Assembly: GCF_048128805.1 (NCBI RefSeq)
Contig: NC_136020.1
Coordinates: 6,779,653 to 6,843,652, forward strand
Length of the DNA: 64,000 nt
Direction of reading: 5' to 3'
Source of the DNA: Centroberyx gerrardi
Lineage: Eukaryota > Chordata > Actinopteri > Beryciformes > Berycidae
A model generated the notes under the pieces. That model was given only the letters and a program-made list of their open reading frames with translations. It ran no database searches and was not told the DNA's origin. How positions within the stretch are numbered: position 1 is the stretch's first letter; every line of letters begins with the position of its first letter. Both the position numbers and the translations under genes were made by a program. This document shows positions 1-12,725 of the stretch, piece by piece.

Positions 1-980
1 GGTCAATATTGAAAATGTGGTGGGAAGGCTGCCTGCAACGCGCCGACCAGTGAAAACTAGCCAGCCCACAGCCTCAGTGCCAGTGAGTCATTCAGTCCCT
101 CTCTGGCCTTTAGAGAACAAACAATTGTAATAAATGGCCCTGTGATCCACACACACACAGACGCAGGGCTTTTATTTGTCTTGGGTTTAGGCTGCATCTG
201 AGACACCGAAACAAAGTTCAGCTCCTCACTGTGCTCCTTTTAACGCAGAATAAAGACAAACACACGCGCGCACACACACACACATGCACAGATACCACAT
301 CTGTGTGCCCGTGAATACTGTGATGAACCAGAAGACCTTCAGACAGAGAGAGAAAGAGAGAGAGAAAGGAGGAGGGAGGTGGGGTCGCTGTCTGTGACTC
401 ACACAGGGAGGATCAGCTTTTAAATCCCTACGCCATCTCCACTGATTCCCTTTTCTCAGATCTAAAGGCTTTAAAGATTTGCATTCTTGTGATGTAAAGA
501 GGGAGAAGTGAGGTAGAAACGGGGGGGGGACAAGAGCCGGCGATGTGCCTTTCTCCTCCCCGGGCCCTCCGCGCTCCTCTTCCTCCCCTTCGGCCTCCTC
601 ATTACCTGTCACTCAGGCCCGTCAAAAGGCTGATGGGGGGCTTTGTGAGGCTAGACGAGGTTGGTGTCGCCGAACTCGCAACTTTCTGCAGCACAGGTCT
701 AGGCACGCCCGTTACCGCAGGTCTGTGCCATTACAACCCACGCAAAGCCCCTTTTAATGCACGCATACACGCAACCACACACATATACCTAATGCTGGCA
801 AAGCTCTTTGACTTTTTTGACTGAACTCAATGGTCTAAACACGGAACTTTCACATGCACACCTGTATATAGCTCTATACTGATGAGGGTCACTTGCTATT
901 GGCCACAGAGAACAAATACTTCCCATACTGACACACACCTTTTCTCAATAAATTACCTTGGCCTTTAATGTAACAGAAGG

Positions 981-1422
981 CAGTGTTGGGCTTGTTACTC
1001 AAAAACAAGTAATTCATTATTCTTTACTCCTTTCCAAAGTAATGTTATCACTTTGCTTACTATTTCCGTTCTATTACATTTCTGTTACATGGCCAAAATG
1101 GGTGATTACATCCTCTCTCACCTATAAAAATCTGGATAACTTTCCTCTCACCTGTGTGCCTCTGTGAATTATCAGCCAGAGAAAGTCAACTTTTCTGCTA
1201 CTTCTCATCTAGCCTGAGAGGACGATTACTAATTATGCTGAAAACAAATTATGGAATGGAGGTGGGATATAGTTTTGGAATAATTCAACTCTAATATTTA
1301 GATGGGGTGACGACAAAAGTAACACATTTTAACTGGTACCTGTAATATTATCACTGAAATGGAAATAGTTCTTTGTTACACATTACTGGGAAAAGTGATA
1401 ACTTTACTATAACCCAACACTG
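981..1422. repeat. hAT-like non-autonomous element with CAGTGTTGGG ends
   Basis: The element starts CAGTGTTGGG (981-990) and ends with the reverse complement CCCAACACTG (1413-1422). Just inside each end are GTTACTC / AAGTAATTC-type motifs common in dispersed fish repeats. The flanking 8-mers (973-980 and 1423-1430) match at only 5 of 8 positions, so the target duplication is eroded. No transposase frame is present. Confidence 0.6.
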
Positions 1423-2147
1423 AGAGTAAGTAATACTGTAGTTGTAGTTGTTGTAGACACCCAGAGGGGTGGTGGGCTCCTTTGGGCCCCTGCAGGCCCC
1501 CAGGAAACAGGCTGACCTCCTGGCGTCAGGCAGCCCACACGCCGTCCTGACACAGCCAGAACTGGCTAATGTCATTACAGGCCTGTTTGTGGTCAACAGC
1601 TCCCTGATTGAGATGTACAAGTAGCGCTGCTAGATGAATGTAGGAAGTCTATTAGTTAGTCAGAGTCCCAGATGGCCTGCAGAGGACAGACCGGCGTGTG
1701 CTCCTTCACCCCCCCTCACCTCTAAACACACTCTGATACACACACATACACACACATGCAAGCATACATAAGCTATGCGCTACGAAGCAGTGCTACAGAC
1801 ACAAATTGGCGCATGCACTCACACACACATACACAGACATACACACACGGGCACGCACATGCACGCACACACTTAATGACACTGCCTCTGAGTGAACCCT
1901 CTGACAGGCGGACGACTCCGAGCAAAGACAGAAGTGTGTCTATGTCTCTGTGTCTGCAGGAACAGAGAATTCTTCACAGAGCTGATGCACAAGAAAGCCA
2001 GGCTTAGGCCCTAACAAGGTTAAACCCATGAAAAAGAGCGACTTTTTAAATCATGGAGATTTGTGTTTCTGCGGGGCGTAATTAGCTTTGCTGTGGTGGA
2101 AGAGGGGGGCGGATGAAGGGTCGGGATGCTGGCGAAGGGGCCGGCGA

Positions 2148-2171
2148 GGGGGGGGGGGGTTGGGGGGGGGG
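2148..2171 (+). repeat. Poly-G tract G12-TT-G10
   Basis: Twelve G, two T and ten G in a row, within a G-rich neighbourhood (2101-2180). It can form an intramolecular G-quadruplex, and it is also a likely place for sequencing-length error. Confidence 0.8.
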
Positions 2172-3247
2172 ATGACAGTGGGGCGCATTGTGGAGTCCAG
2201 CGGATTCAGGGGAGTAAATCTGATTATCAGCTCGTGTCAGAAGCCAGGCTCAGATGCAGCTTAGCATTCAGAGCAACTTTCTACTTTCGATGGTTAGACA
2301 ATGACCCTGCTTTTCAGGCCCCGCAACCCCAGAGGGCCCGCCAACTCTTCCCCCGTAGCCCCCTCATCCCTCACCAACACAACACAACACAGCAAAGCAC
2401 AAGATAACACCACGCCATATGATACGGCATTACACGACACATCGCAGAGCAAGATGACGCTTCACAGTAAAGGAAAATGGGAGCACTGGCAAATTATGCT
2501 CAATGCTGTTTCTACTGTATATAGTCAAGTGTTTTCTGATTTGGAATCAATGAATAGTGTAAAGACTGAAGGGACTAACTGAATATATGAGTCCGCCACT
2601 GAAACCATAAAACCTGGGGTGAACTCTTTGTGTAAACAACCCCGTATATTAAGATTTAAATGGGACCTCTTGAGCCCCACAGCCTTGTTTGGGCACCTGT
2701 ACAGGGTTTGTGTCCCTGTGCATTCTGAACCAGGACTGTCCCATTGGAGCTCGTGTCCTGGGTGACAGCGGTTTAAGCCCTGAAGCCTATATAAAGCAGA
2801 CCACTGGGTCAACAGCCTCTCATCTACTGGCAGTCTGTTTGGACAGGGACACCCCGGTTGTAAAAGTTTCAATGTCACTGCATGACGGGAGCAGTTTGCC
2901 TGGTGATTTATTGGGTATTTCAGGAGGAGGAATGAAAAGGTGGAGAATGGCAGAGGGGTGATGCCAGGCTGATGAACTTGGTGAATGCAAAAGTGCTGAA
3001 GGCAGTTGAAGATGTAAATGAGGCTGTAAGGACCAGCGAGCGTCTTTGTCCGCCGACTTCACTTGTTTGTTTAACCAGAGGCCAAGACAGGAAGCCAGCC
3101 CACACAACTCTGCTGTCCCCATGGCAACCCCACTGTTAATTGTGGCACATCCACTCCCAGACTCTTTTGAGCAGAGGGGAGAGGTGGGGACTTGTGAGTG
3201 TTAGAGACAGAAAGAGAGGGAGAAAACGAAGAGGAGTGTGTGCGTGC

Positions 3248-3248
<1 letters not shown>

Positions 3249-3279
<31 letters not shown>
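3249..3279. repeat. (TG)n microsatellite
   Basis: Uninterrupted TG repeat of about 31 bases in non-coding DNA. Confidence 0.9.
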
Positions 3280-3280
<1 letters not shown>

Positions 3281-4629
3281 TTTCTTGTTGCTTGTTTTTG
3301 GTATGTTGAAACCAAGAGCCTCACTGAACAAACTTACAAAGCAAGAATGTCCCATCAGTGAGTATGTCATACAATATGCAGTGGCCCTCAACACATCTCA
3401 GATGGTTTGCTATACACTCAAAAGCATCATTCAGTGGCCCTACGTTCGTGCTATGAAGTTCAAATAGTATTTGAGCACTCACAGTGTAGTGGCAGAGTCC
3501 TCGGTCCCACAGGATGGCTTTGCTGACAAAAGACACATAAACGGGTCCCTGCAAAGGACAGAAAACAGACAGATCTAAACACACTCACATGTTGGCTCAG
3601 CTACAGTATACAGCTGCTCCTTAACCTGTTGACAGACAGAGGGCACAGTCACATGCTCAAATATAAACACAAACACATCAAAACTAGATGGAGTAATCCT
3701 GATGGAGAGAATTCAGAGACTGCTACCTCGACCCATCTGAGAACAATGACAGGCGCCCAGCAAGGCAAATATAAAGCCACAGAGTGAGAGGGCTCTCCAG
3801 TGCATCAAAAACCCTTCTGTCTTGATTATTGAGCTACTGTGAAACACCTCCAGTAGTTTGAGCTACTGCAGAGGCTGAGGACTCAATGATGGAGTCCGCT
3901 CTCCCACACAGCCACTCGCCTCCATCTGTTCAGTTAACCCCTTTACAAAACTCCTGTTCCCCTCGGCTCTGTGTGACTCTTTACTCTGCATCCCTTTTAA
4001 CACGCAGGTTCTTTCGGGGACAGTATGGTGGCCCTATGGCCAGGGTGCATCGGTCTGACCCACGGAGCAGGGGGCGCCGTGTTAACTCATCAATCACCGG
4101 AGACACACACACATCACCGGCCAATGCCCGGCGGTCAGCGCGGCGGCTCATCCATCTCTCTTTGCCGCTCCTGGCAGCTCCCAGAAGCCCTGAGTCAGCT
4201 CCGGGGTTGGCCCACTCCAGGGAGGGAGAGAGCGGATCCTCCCAGGACTCACCCTTCATTCATGGGCTGTAACCCCAGAGCGGAGTGGGTGACAAGGGGG
4301 CAAGAGGGGCTCACAGGGCGGGAGGACAATGGAGCTTGTCGTGTGTATGTGTGTGTGTGTGTGGGGGTACTACTGTTTCCCTTTTCCTTTGGAGTGCACT
4401 GGTGTGGAGCTCTCGCTCTCTCTCTCTGCCAGCTTGTGCCAGACTCTCAAACCCCTTCAGTGGCGCTATAAGAGGCTAGAGGGCAGCGTCAGGTCCGGCC
4501 ATCTCATCGCCAGGGGCCACACTGCCTTTGTGTATAGACTTCGCTTGGGCCATACCTGCTCTACTCAACAAAGCACATTACATATGATTATGGACATTAC
4601 GCCCGACATTATTAGTCCACTCATTATCA

Positions 4630-4790
4630 AAATACCCCCGTAAGCCCTCCAGCCTTAATAGAAGCCTTAATTGCAGCCGAGTAATTAACCAAGGGGGAAT
4701 AACGACCAATTTCCCTGTGAATCACGGGTGCTTGGGGCCCAATGACCTTGTTGTCACTAATTACACATTGACTGTGAAATCAAGTACATT
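4630..4790. other. Possible conserved non-coding block
   Basis: High-complexity, repeat-free sequence with several homeodomain-type cores (TTAATTGCA near 4667, GTAATTAACC near 4681, CTAATTACAC near 4757). This composition is typical of vertebrate developmental enhancers. Assignment is inference, since conservation cannot be tested here. Confidence 0.25.
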
Positions 4791-5479
4791 TTCAGACAGT
4801 GGAGGTGAAGTGGCTGGGGGTTGGGGCATTCTATGACAACCATGTGGAAACATTAAGTGAATAGAAAGGGAAAATACAGGGGAGGAGAGAGAGCCAAACT
4901 GAAGGGAAAAAAGGAGAAAAACTGTCAAAAATACAAATATAAAAGCTAAATATGCTGACTGAGCTGAGAAGAGGCTGGCAGCACATCTATCTATGGGTTG
5001 AGGGAAACACAGAATCTTAGTATGCAGAATGCTCAACCAAGGCATATCAAAAGAATCAAAAGGATAATCAACATATTCATTTTATGAAGCCAGGACAAAA
5101 ACAAAACTAGTGTCTTATGGGGCTAAAACAAAAGACGCATTCATCAATGCCCTCGTCCTGCCTTTGATGTCATCATTTGACCCATCATCACAAACACAAC
5201 ACATAATCCCATAGAGGGTTTGTCTAAAGTGATTGCCGTTCCCCTTTTCCTTGTTCAATTCAGATGATGAGATTAGGGAGATTCCTGGCAGATGGGATTT
5301 CCACTGTGCATGTGTCAAGGGCACGCATCCCTCCTCTCCACGCAGCCCCACCTCAAGGTGCTTCCGGTCAGAGGGGAGGACGTTATTGAGCGTGGCGCGG
5401 CGTGGGCTGGCAGGGCTCAAGAGAACAGGAAGTGCAGAGCTGCAGCCTAGCAAGCGAGCAGGGGAAATATGGTCAAATA

Positions 5480-5790
5480 TGGTCAATCTTATCAATAATG
5501 AGTAGGTGGAACAGGCAAGATCAAATTACCAATTTAGAGCTAATCGCCAAAGTGGTGGCTGGTCTTTGCTCTATCCCCTCTCCCACTCTCCCACTCTTGC
5601 TTTATCCTCTCCCTCATTTCTGCCACCATCTGTCTGTCTTCCTCTGGGGAGCCCTTCCTTCTCTCCTGAGCACTAGACTGGATGTTTTATTAATTCCGTT
5701 TCACCTGATTACACCCTGTCTGTGAGTCAGGGCACATTAATAGGCATTTAATCAACGTTTAATTAAGGGAGCAGGCAGCAGGCAACAGAG
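5480..5790. other. Possible conserved non-coding block
   Basis: Repeat-free stretch with AT-rich homeodomain-like cores (TTATTAATT near 5687, TTTAATCAACG near 5748, TTTAATTAAGG near 5758), close to the long CA microsatellite. Nothing coding was recognised. It is a candidate distal enhancer only. Confidence 0.22.
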
Positions 5791-5864
5791 AGCCAGGGAG
5801 CCAGAGCTGCATCCTGGTGAGGTCAGCACCTACTGGGGGTGCAAAGGCACAGGCATGGCCAAGC

Positions 5865-5868
<4 letters not shown>

Positions 5869-5928
<60 letters not shown>

Positions 5929-5930
5929 AC
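5869..5930. repeat. (CA)n microsatellite
   Basis: AC repeat of about 62 bases with one AAAC interruption near 5921. Confidence 0.95.
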
Positions 5931-7660
5931 TATATAAACCAACTTGCACTGAGACAAAGGAGGCCACACTGTTGCCAAAGCTAAGACAAAACTTTGAAAG
6001 CGCACCACAGGAGCCCGACAACGCAGGGCGGCACAACGGATGAGGAGATCCAGTTCAGAAAACAATCACACAAACGGCCGAGCTATTAATGGCAAACAAA
6101 AGGCCAGGCTGACCACCTCAGCATGGCTTTGGCCAGGTTAGAGCCAGCGACAGAATAGGAGAGCACCCAGATTGAGAGAGAGAAAGCCCGGGGTCAGCTA
6201 TAATGAGCCGTGAATGTGAGCATCCAACCAATCCTGTTTAATGGGGTTCATCCCTGGAAGGTTTCTGTCCTGCCTGGCGCTGCTGTGTGTGTGTGTTCAC
6301 GATGGGCTCTGGGTCAGAGGGCTGCAAGGACTCTGTGACCCTGAAATGAGCTCTGGGAGTCAGAGGGGACCCCCACCGGCAGGACAGAGCTCCTTTTATG
6401 CTTTAATCTGCAAGCACAGGGGATCAATATGGCGACTATTGGTGCTGGGATTGTGTGCGCAGGAGTAAGCGGTCCAGCCATTTTAGACAACTCACAGGGG
6501 GTTGGCGCACCCTCACAAAGGCAGAGCCCCTCTGCCACCACGGGCCACAATGACCTGTGGGACGGTGGCACACCAGCAGCTAACCTACTTAACATTCATT
6601 AGTGTCAGAGAGGTGGACAGATGCTCAGGGTCTTACGGATCTTCTCTCTCATGTTCTCTCCATGGGGCTCATTGAGAAGCGTTTGACATGTCTTTCATTT
6701 AGGATATTGGAGTTGTGGGCGGTGGCGGCAGCAGGCTGCTGTGTTCTGCTGTGGATTAGGAGGAGCTGGGTGGGCACGGTTGGACTCACCCGCTCTGTGT
6801 GCTGTGCTGAGCGGGAGCCACGGGGCGGCCAGGTGCCGGTGCTGACAGGACGCCCGGGTCGAGCCGGCAGCCTCCGAGGACGCTTGAGACCCGTCTGATT
6901 TCTGGCGGGTCTGTTTTCCCAGCGAGGCTCCGGAGCGCTCCTTGTCCCAACAACCAACATGTCCAACGTGTTCTGGTCTCTCAGTTTACTGATCTTCTCT
7001 GGAAAATCCAAGTTTTACCTTTCAAGTCTCGAAATCAGTGTCATTCCCCTGAGAAAAATTTTCAATAATATCCCAACTCTTAGTTGTAGCTGAGGGAATC
7101 AAGTGTGGAAGAGCCGAGGGAAGAACAAAGTGGAATTCCCTTGACATGCCTCTCTGTGGGAGGCTGAAAAGTGCAGCTTTCTTAAATGGCTTATGGCTGT
7201 TAATAATTACCACCCTGCTAAACCAGTGCAACTCTCTGATCCACATCATTTTCCTGGAAAAAAACAAAGAAACAAAGTGTACGGTTTGGGCTCAAAACAA
7301 CATTCCCTACTCATTTGGCTGCAAATTTGCAGGCAAATAATGAATATCAGTCCTGTGTTCCTTGCACGTACAACATAAAAACAAGGCCTACAATAAACCA
7401 AAGCTTTCAATTAAGAAGTGAACAGCAGTGAAACCCCACACACTGACATAGGCCAGAGCAGAAATCTGGACCAGCTGGACAGAGAGAGGGCTTTTCAGCC
7501 CAAGTCCAGACACAGAATGAACATGGATCAGGTTCGGGGCTGCTATAGAGCTGCATAAATCTCCTGGCCTTAATTACATTACAGGGCATATAGTGGCAAG
7601 CTCTGTGGAAACAATGGACCCTATCAATTCCACACATCAGAGCTCATTAGTGTGTATGTG

Positions 7661-7662
<2 letters not shown>

Positions 7663-7693
<31 letters not shown>
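7663..7693. repeat. (TG)n microsatellite
   Basis: TG repeat of about 30 bases preceded by a degenerate TGTGTATGTGCC stretch. Confidence 0.9.
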
Positions 7694-7696
<3 letters not shown>

Positions 7697-8511
7697 AGAG
7701 CGTGCGTGTTCTGAACAGCCCTCTATCTGTATCTCTAATCAAAGCTTATTATCTAGAGTGTGTCTTGGGTTTGAGGTTCTTCATCTTCAGATTTGTCGGG
7801 CAGGGAAATCCTAGTAAATACTTTCTTGGTGAAACATTAACAAGGCCTGTGGACAAGCGAGTAAGAGTCAGTGTTTTCCATGGTGACCAGACCAAACACT
7901 TATAGTGGTATTATAGTGGTATCACAAGCAGCCACCAACACACAACCCATGTCCCGCTTCTGCTCACAAAATCTTTTTAACCTGTCAATTTTCTACAGTT
8001 CGCAGTCCACTGAGGAAGAAACATGGAAATCCTTTGACTATAACTAGACGACTTGCGCCTTGTACTAAAGCTTCTTGGGAGCATCTGAGATCAAGACCTC
8101 TCCTATACACGTCCCTTCCTAAAGCACACTCTGCCTGAGGTCTCCCTCTGTTCAGCCCCACAGGGGGCTCTGCAGTGCACTTTGGGTAATCCAGATGCCA
8201 CAGTGCCAGTTGCTAAGACACTGCTAGAAAATGCATTGTGAGGGGAAGTAAGGTTTGAAATGGCAGTATGTTTGTGGCATGGGTGTTTTTTTGCTTTTTC
8301 TTTTAATAAGCAGAACATTTGGATAGTGCATTGTCGTCTAAATGAAAGGTTGTGTGTCTTTTTAAGGTAGTTGAAAACAGGGTTCTTTACTGCATTGGAT
8401 AATCTATCTACTGGCAACTGGTAGTAAATGTAAAACAAGAATCAGGTGTCAGTATCTTCTTAATTTTAGTTCATTCAGTTCAAATAAAATGAAAAAGGTT
8501 AACTTGAGCAT

Positions 8512-8573
<62 letters not shown>

Positions 8574-8583
8574 AACACACACA
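8512..8583. repeat. (CA)n microsatellite
   Basis: AC repeat of about 70 bases with single GC and AAAC interruptions. Confidence 0.95.
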
Positions 8584-9019
8584 TCAACGCACAAAAGCTG
8601 ACAAAGCCTCTCACAAAACACATAAAAATACCATTACAAGGGCTTTCATGCTGTTCTAAGGAAAGCGGCCCTGCCCACTGCGTGCTGCCCTTTGTCGGCG
8701 GCGGGACCCAGAATCAAAGAGCGGTGACCTGGGCTGGCTCTGCCCGGCGGGGCCTGTGGGGCATCCTGCTCTGCGGGTTAATTCCGACCCCTGGTCTCCA
8801 CGCCACGCTGGGACACCCCCCTCCACACACACACATACACACCCCACCCCCCGGTTAGCTCCGTTATTTCCTCATCTCATCAATCTGTCAGCTAAGCCCT
8901 GTGACACGCAGCACAATATGGTCCCCGTATTTCTCCTTTGGTGCCCTCTCTTTCAATATGTTCCCAGCATTTCTATATTAGCTGGCTCTCCCACAGGGGT
9001 TTGGTCCCCTGGTGCCTTG

Positions 9020-9310
9020 TTCCCGAGGCTGGAAGTCACAAGTTACTCTCCTTACTGTAATTGTGTTGCTTTTTGTGTGCTTGTACTTTTTGAAGTCAGC
9101 AGTTTTACTTTTACTTGAGTTCATTTTGACTGAAATAGTGTACTTTGCTACATTTTAAATTACCTCCACCACAAATTTTGTAGGCTCTCCCTTAAGGATT
9201 GCATCAGAAATTGGCGGAATTGAAAATAAGATTTTCACACCGGTAATTTTGTTTGCACTTAAGTAAAATTAAAAAGCAACAGTACTTCTACTTAAGTGGG
9301 ATATTTTGGT
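9020..9310. repeat. Dispersed repeat with internal inverted arms
   Basis: The motif at 9103-9120 (TTTTACTTTTACTTGAGT) returns as an imperfect reverse complement at 9257-9274, with 16 of 18 matching. AGTA/ACTT-rich terminal motifs of this kind are common in non-autonomous elements of fish. True ends and target duplication were not identified. Confidence 0.45.
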
Positions 9311-9600
9311 ACGCTTGTAACAACCGCCAAGCTTTTCCTCACTAGGATACTGCTGTCTCTACACTTATCAATATCTAAACATGAATGCATTTTAAAACCA
9401 AAGACTGACAGCGAATAAAAAAGGAGAAAATGATACTCCTGGATCCAGTTTTGGTGCATGCATGTTTTTGCAAAAGTAGGCTACTAGAGAGAGTAAGAGA
9501 GAGATCAGGAACAGGAAAAATCCAGTTGACAAGCCCTTTTGAGTAAAAGTTGGTCACATGTGTATATGGGTAACACTTAGGGAGATAGGGAGATGAAAAG

Positions 9601-9603
<3 letters not shown>

Positions 9604-9663
<60 letters not shown>
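9604..9663. repeat. (GA)n microsatellite
   Basis: Uninterrupted GA repeat of about 60 bases. Confidence 0.95.
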
Positions 9664-9666
<3 letters not shown>

Positions 9667-9879
9667 CATTTCTCTTTTGAGATCCCTGCCACTGGATTGG
9701 ACTCACTCGAGAACAGACCATTCAATTTATTTTCAAGTAAGGATGAAAGGAAGACTCCAAACTATGCATGTAGTCTATTCAATGGTGACTCTCTTTAAAA
9801 AAAAAAAAAAAGGATGGAAAAAAACGAGTTGGGAGAGGAGAGGGTGGAGGGATGGGGGCGCTGCATAAATTTTACATAC

Positions 9880-10110
9880 ACAAGGCAGCAGGCGAAGTGA
9901 TTGTTGCTTGCCCAAAACTTTTTTTTTTCTCCTCCAGAAAACACTTTCCTTGCTGAATAGGCACCTATTAGTGACTCCATTATGGGCGCAGGGCTCTTGA
10001 ATGGCTCCTCACTGTGCGTCTTTATCATAGTCAGGCCGTGAATACAGGCGGCCCCCTCCTCCCCCGACCCCACCAAGCTCCTTACAGCCTGTATTGATAG
10101 GTGGTAGGAG
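9880..10110. other. Possible conserved non-coding block
   Basis: Mostly high-complexity sequence (GAAGTGATTGTTGCTTGCCC near 9894; a stretch around 10000-10060) between a GA microsatellite and G/T-rich DNA. No coding potential was recognised. Regulatory status is a guess from composition. Confidence 0.2.
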
Positions 10111-10639
10111 TGTGGTGGCGATGGTGGGTGAGGTGGGGGAGAGGTGGGCTCACTATTCTCGCCCCCCGTTGTGTGCTCCAGGTGTGGTGGGTTAAGCGTA
10201 GCGCTCCGAAGCCTCTAAAGCAAACCCTATTGTCCGGCGCACTTTCTTTGCCACTTGTTCCAAAAAAAAAAAAACTGGACGCAGTGTTTTACATGCGTTT
10301 GCTGATCTCCATAATGCAATCCCCCTCCTTCCTCTCCCCCCTCCTCCCTCCCTGCACCCCAAAACAAGTCAGGCCTCCGGCGAATCGCTGCACACCGCCT
10401 CAGAGCCCTTGTATTGTTGCTGGATTATTCAGGAGTTAGCTGAAAGAAAGAGACAGGGAGAGTGGGGTGTCTGTACTTTATCTCCAGGGGAGACAGGGGC
10501 TAAAGAAGGAGCTTCTTTAGAGGAGTGAGTTACTGCAGCGAAAGGCCCACAAACACCTGCAAGAAGACAAGCGCCAGGAGGCCGAGGCAAGGAACCCCCT
10601 GTTGTTTAACTTTACTTTTCTTCTGTGTCCCGTCCTAGG

Positions 10640-10860
10640 GCCCGGCGCACTGTACGCTGACCTCTTCTGAATGGAGCAGTTTCTATTCATCGCCCCCCTC
10701 CGTCTAATAACCTGTCACAACATTATCACCTCGCACAAACCGCTGTGTATTGACACATCCATCACAATGTCTGCCGTTTTAATCAGCGTTCGGAGTGAGC
10801 ACGGTGGACAGATGCATCACCCAGCGTGTTTGTGCGTGTCACTGGAAGCATGATCCGCCG
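10640..10860. other. Possible conserved non-coding block
   Basis: Repeat-free sequence rich in ATTATCACC, AACCTGTCACAACATT and TTTTAATCAGCG-type motifs, bounded on the right by a GA repeat. Enhancer candidate by composition only. Confidence 0.22.
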
Positions 10861-10903
10861 TCGGAGGGGTGAAAACTTTAAAGTTATGTGTGTGTATGCA
10901 GTT

Positions 10904-10905
<2 letters not shown>

Positions 10906-10947
<42 letters not shown>

Positions 10948-10948
10948 T
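10906..10948. repeat. (GA)n microsatellite
   Basis: GA repeat of about 43 bases with one AAAG interruption. Confidence 0.9.
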
Positions 10949-11207
10949 TAGGGAGACTGTATGATGAATATGGAAGCATTGTTCAGCCATGCTTACCTCC
11001 ACAGGGAACCATCTGCTCCCTGTCAATGCATCACCTGCTCGTCTGAGCCGTCGCCAGGGCAACCGGGGGGTGGGGGGGATTAGGAGAGGTTATGGCTTTG
11101 ATGGGAGGGGCCGTCGCTGGGGACAGGGAGGAGGTTGCCTGGGGAGACCGAGGGGAAAAAGGGTTGCCGAGCGAATGTCGTCCTCTGGTGGTGGAAAGCG
11201 CTTTACA

Positions 11208-11480
11208 GCAGGGGTTTCCCTAAGATTTTCATGCCCAGGAACCTCATACATTCATTTAGATGCATGTTAGCCAACAAGCCACCATTTGATGAGATTTCGT
11301 GGATGTTTTGGTGGTTAGATATGATTTAGTACAGATTTGTACTACTGCTGGAAGACAGGGATACAAAATACAGCCAAATTCATTGTGCAATGTTTAAAAA
11401 AAAACGTTTTTTAACTATTTCTCATGTTGCTGGGGACCCCTCAAAAAATCCCCTTAGGTACCCCCCTTTAGGAACTTTAC
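11208..11480. repeat. Degenerate hAT-like repeat (family of 61820-62163)
   Basis: Shares ordered blocks with the better-preserved copy at 61820-62163: a TTTTCATG start, CATTTGATGAGAT, GTTAGATATGATTT, and a GGGGACCCC block near the right end. Terminal bases are eroded, and there is no coding capacity. Confidence 0.6.
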
Positions 11481-12046
11481 AAGACTGAGAAGCATTCAGA
11501 GGAGAAGAATGTTGGAGCCAGACTGGAAACTGGCAGATAAATAACTAAAAATTAAAGTATGGAAAAAGTATGGAACTGATCTAGGTGCTTTGCTTTCAGT
11601 GAAATCCATCAAAAAAAATACTTTTTCATTTATGGTAAGGAAATTACGTGTCAAATTTTATGTGTGATTGGTTGCTGAAGAGTGACATCCGCTCTGTATG
11701 TGTGTGTGTGTGTGTGGGCAGTGATGCAGGCAGTCAGGTATTGTGTGACAGGGAGTGGTGAATGTCGGTCAATCACAGGTTTCTCATTAAGTCTCTCTGT
11801 TCCCTCACCTACAATACAGTGTACGGTCTGCCAGTGACGGCTGGGTAAACACAGATCTCAGGACAGCTCAAAAGGCAAGCGTGGGAGTGACAATGCACCT
11901 GATGAATGCATCAGCCAACAGCGCTCGGAAATGTTTGGCTCTCCACTGAACAACAATGCTCAGTACAGTGGGCATTAAGTCTGAGCGGATTCAGCTTTGC
12001 CAAAAACATGTATGCCTTTAGATTAAATAGTTTACAATTTACTACA

Positions 12047-12320
12047 GGCGAGTGATGGTGTGAACATAGAGGGGTTTGCGACTGAAGGGCTGCTGGTTCG
12101 AATCCCAAGGCTGGCTGGGAAAATCTGGGCAGGGAAAGTGAATATTTAAAGACCCATGTATTGGTTGAGCTGCTCAATGGCCAACAGCGGAAGACTATGG
12201 TTGTACTGGGATGGTCCCAGGTGTAAATGTGTGTAAATATATGAATGTGAAGCAGGGAACTGCTGCAAAAGCGCATGCATGTTCAGCAAAACTCTTACCT
12301 GGATAAATAAAGGTAAAAGA
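12047..12320 (+). repeat. tRNA-derived SINE
   Basis: A perfect RNA polymerase III B box (GGTTCGAATCC) lies at 12095-12105. The copy ends in the tail CTTACCTGGATAAATAAAGG (12294-12313), a tail type shared by many fish SINEs and their partner LINEs. The A box is degenerate, so this is not a functional tRNA gene. The left limit is approximate. Confidence 0.75.
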
Positions 12321-12384
12321 GTGCGCATAGTGACTGTGCCAGATTAGTTTGATATCTATTGAAATGGAGCATCCTAATAACTCA

Positions 12385-12725
12385 GACTGTTAGATTAGAT
12401 GAAACTTTAATGATCCGTCTGGGTTGTCCCAGCAGCAGAGAATAAGATGCAGATAAGAATAAGACAAATAGTGAATACTGGAGATTATAAAACAAATAAT
12501 TGCACCAAGTACTTAAAATAATCCCCAGGAATTTATTGGAAACAATATCTAGGTGACCTAGGACTAATAATTTACCACATTGACCAAATAATAATATCTT
12601 GTCAATCGTCAGACATTGCTCCACTTTGTCCCCAGAAATTCAGTGGATATAAGGAAGTTTTGGAGGCAAATGATTTGAAATGCAGGGACTTTGCCGTACC
12701 TTAGGGTTTAGTGAATTGACACCCC
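12385..12725. repeat. Dispersed repeat shared with pah intron 3
   Basis: The block from about 12560 to 12725 (ACTAATAATTTA, CCAAATAATAATATCTTGTC, ATTGCTCCACTTTGTCCCC, GAATTGACACCCCTG) recurs in the same order at about 22420-22590. The 5' part (GATGAAACTTTAATGATCC) resembles the 3' tail of a fish LINE. A 19-base segment at 12691-12709 is repeated inverted at 13322-13340. Confidence 0.6.

Noticed and set aside
5823-6065. Open frames translating CA/TG repeats (also near 3071-3394, 8656-8847, 18686-18919, 61050-61409)
   Set aside because: They encode only Cys-Val, Thr-His or similar dipeptide runs from microsatellites.
12095-12105. tRNA gene suggested by a perfect B box (also 15184-15194)
   Set aside because: The A boxes are degenerate, no cloverleaf can be formed and SINE tails follow, so both are retroposon copies.
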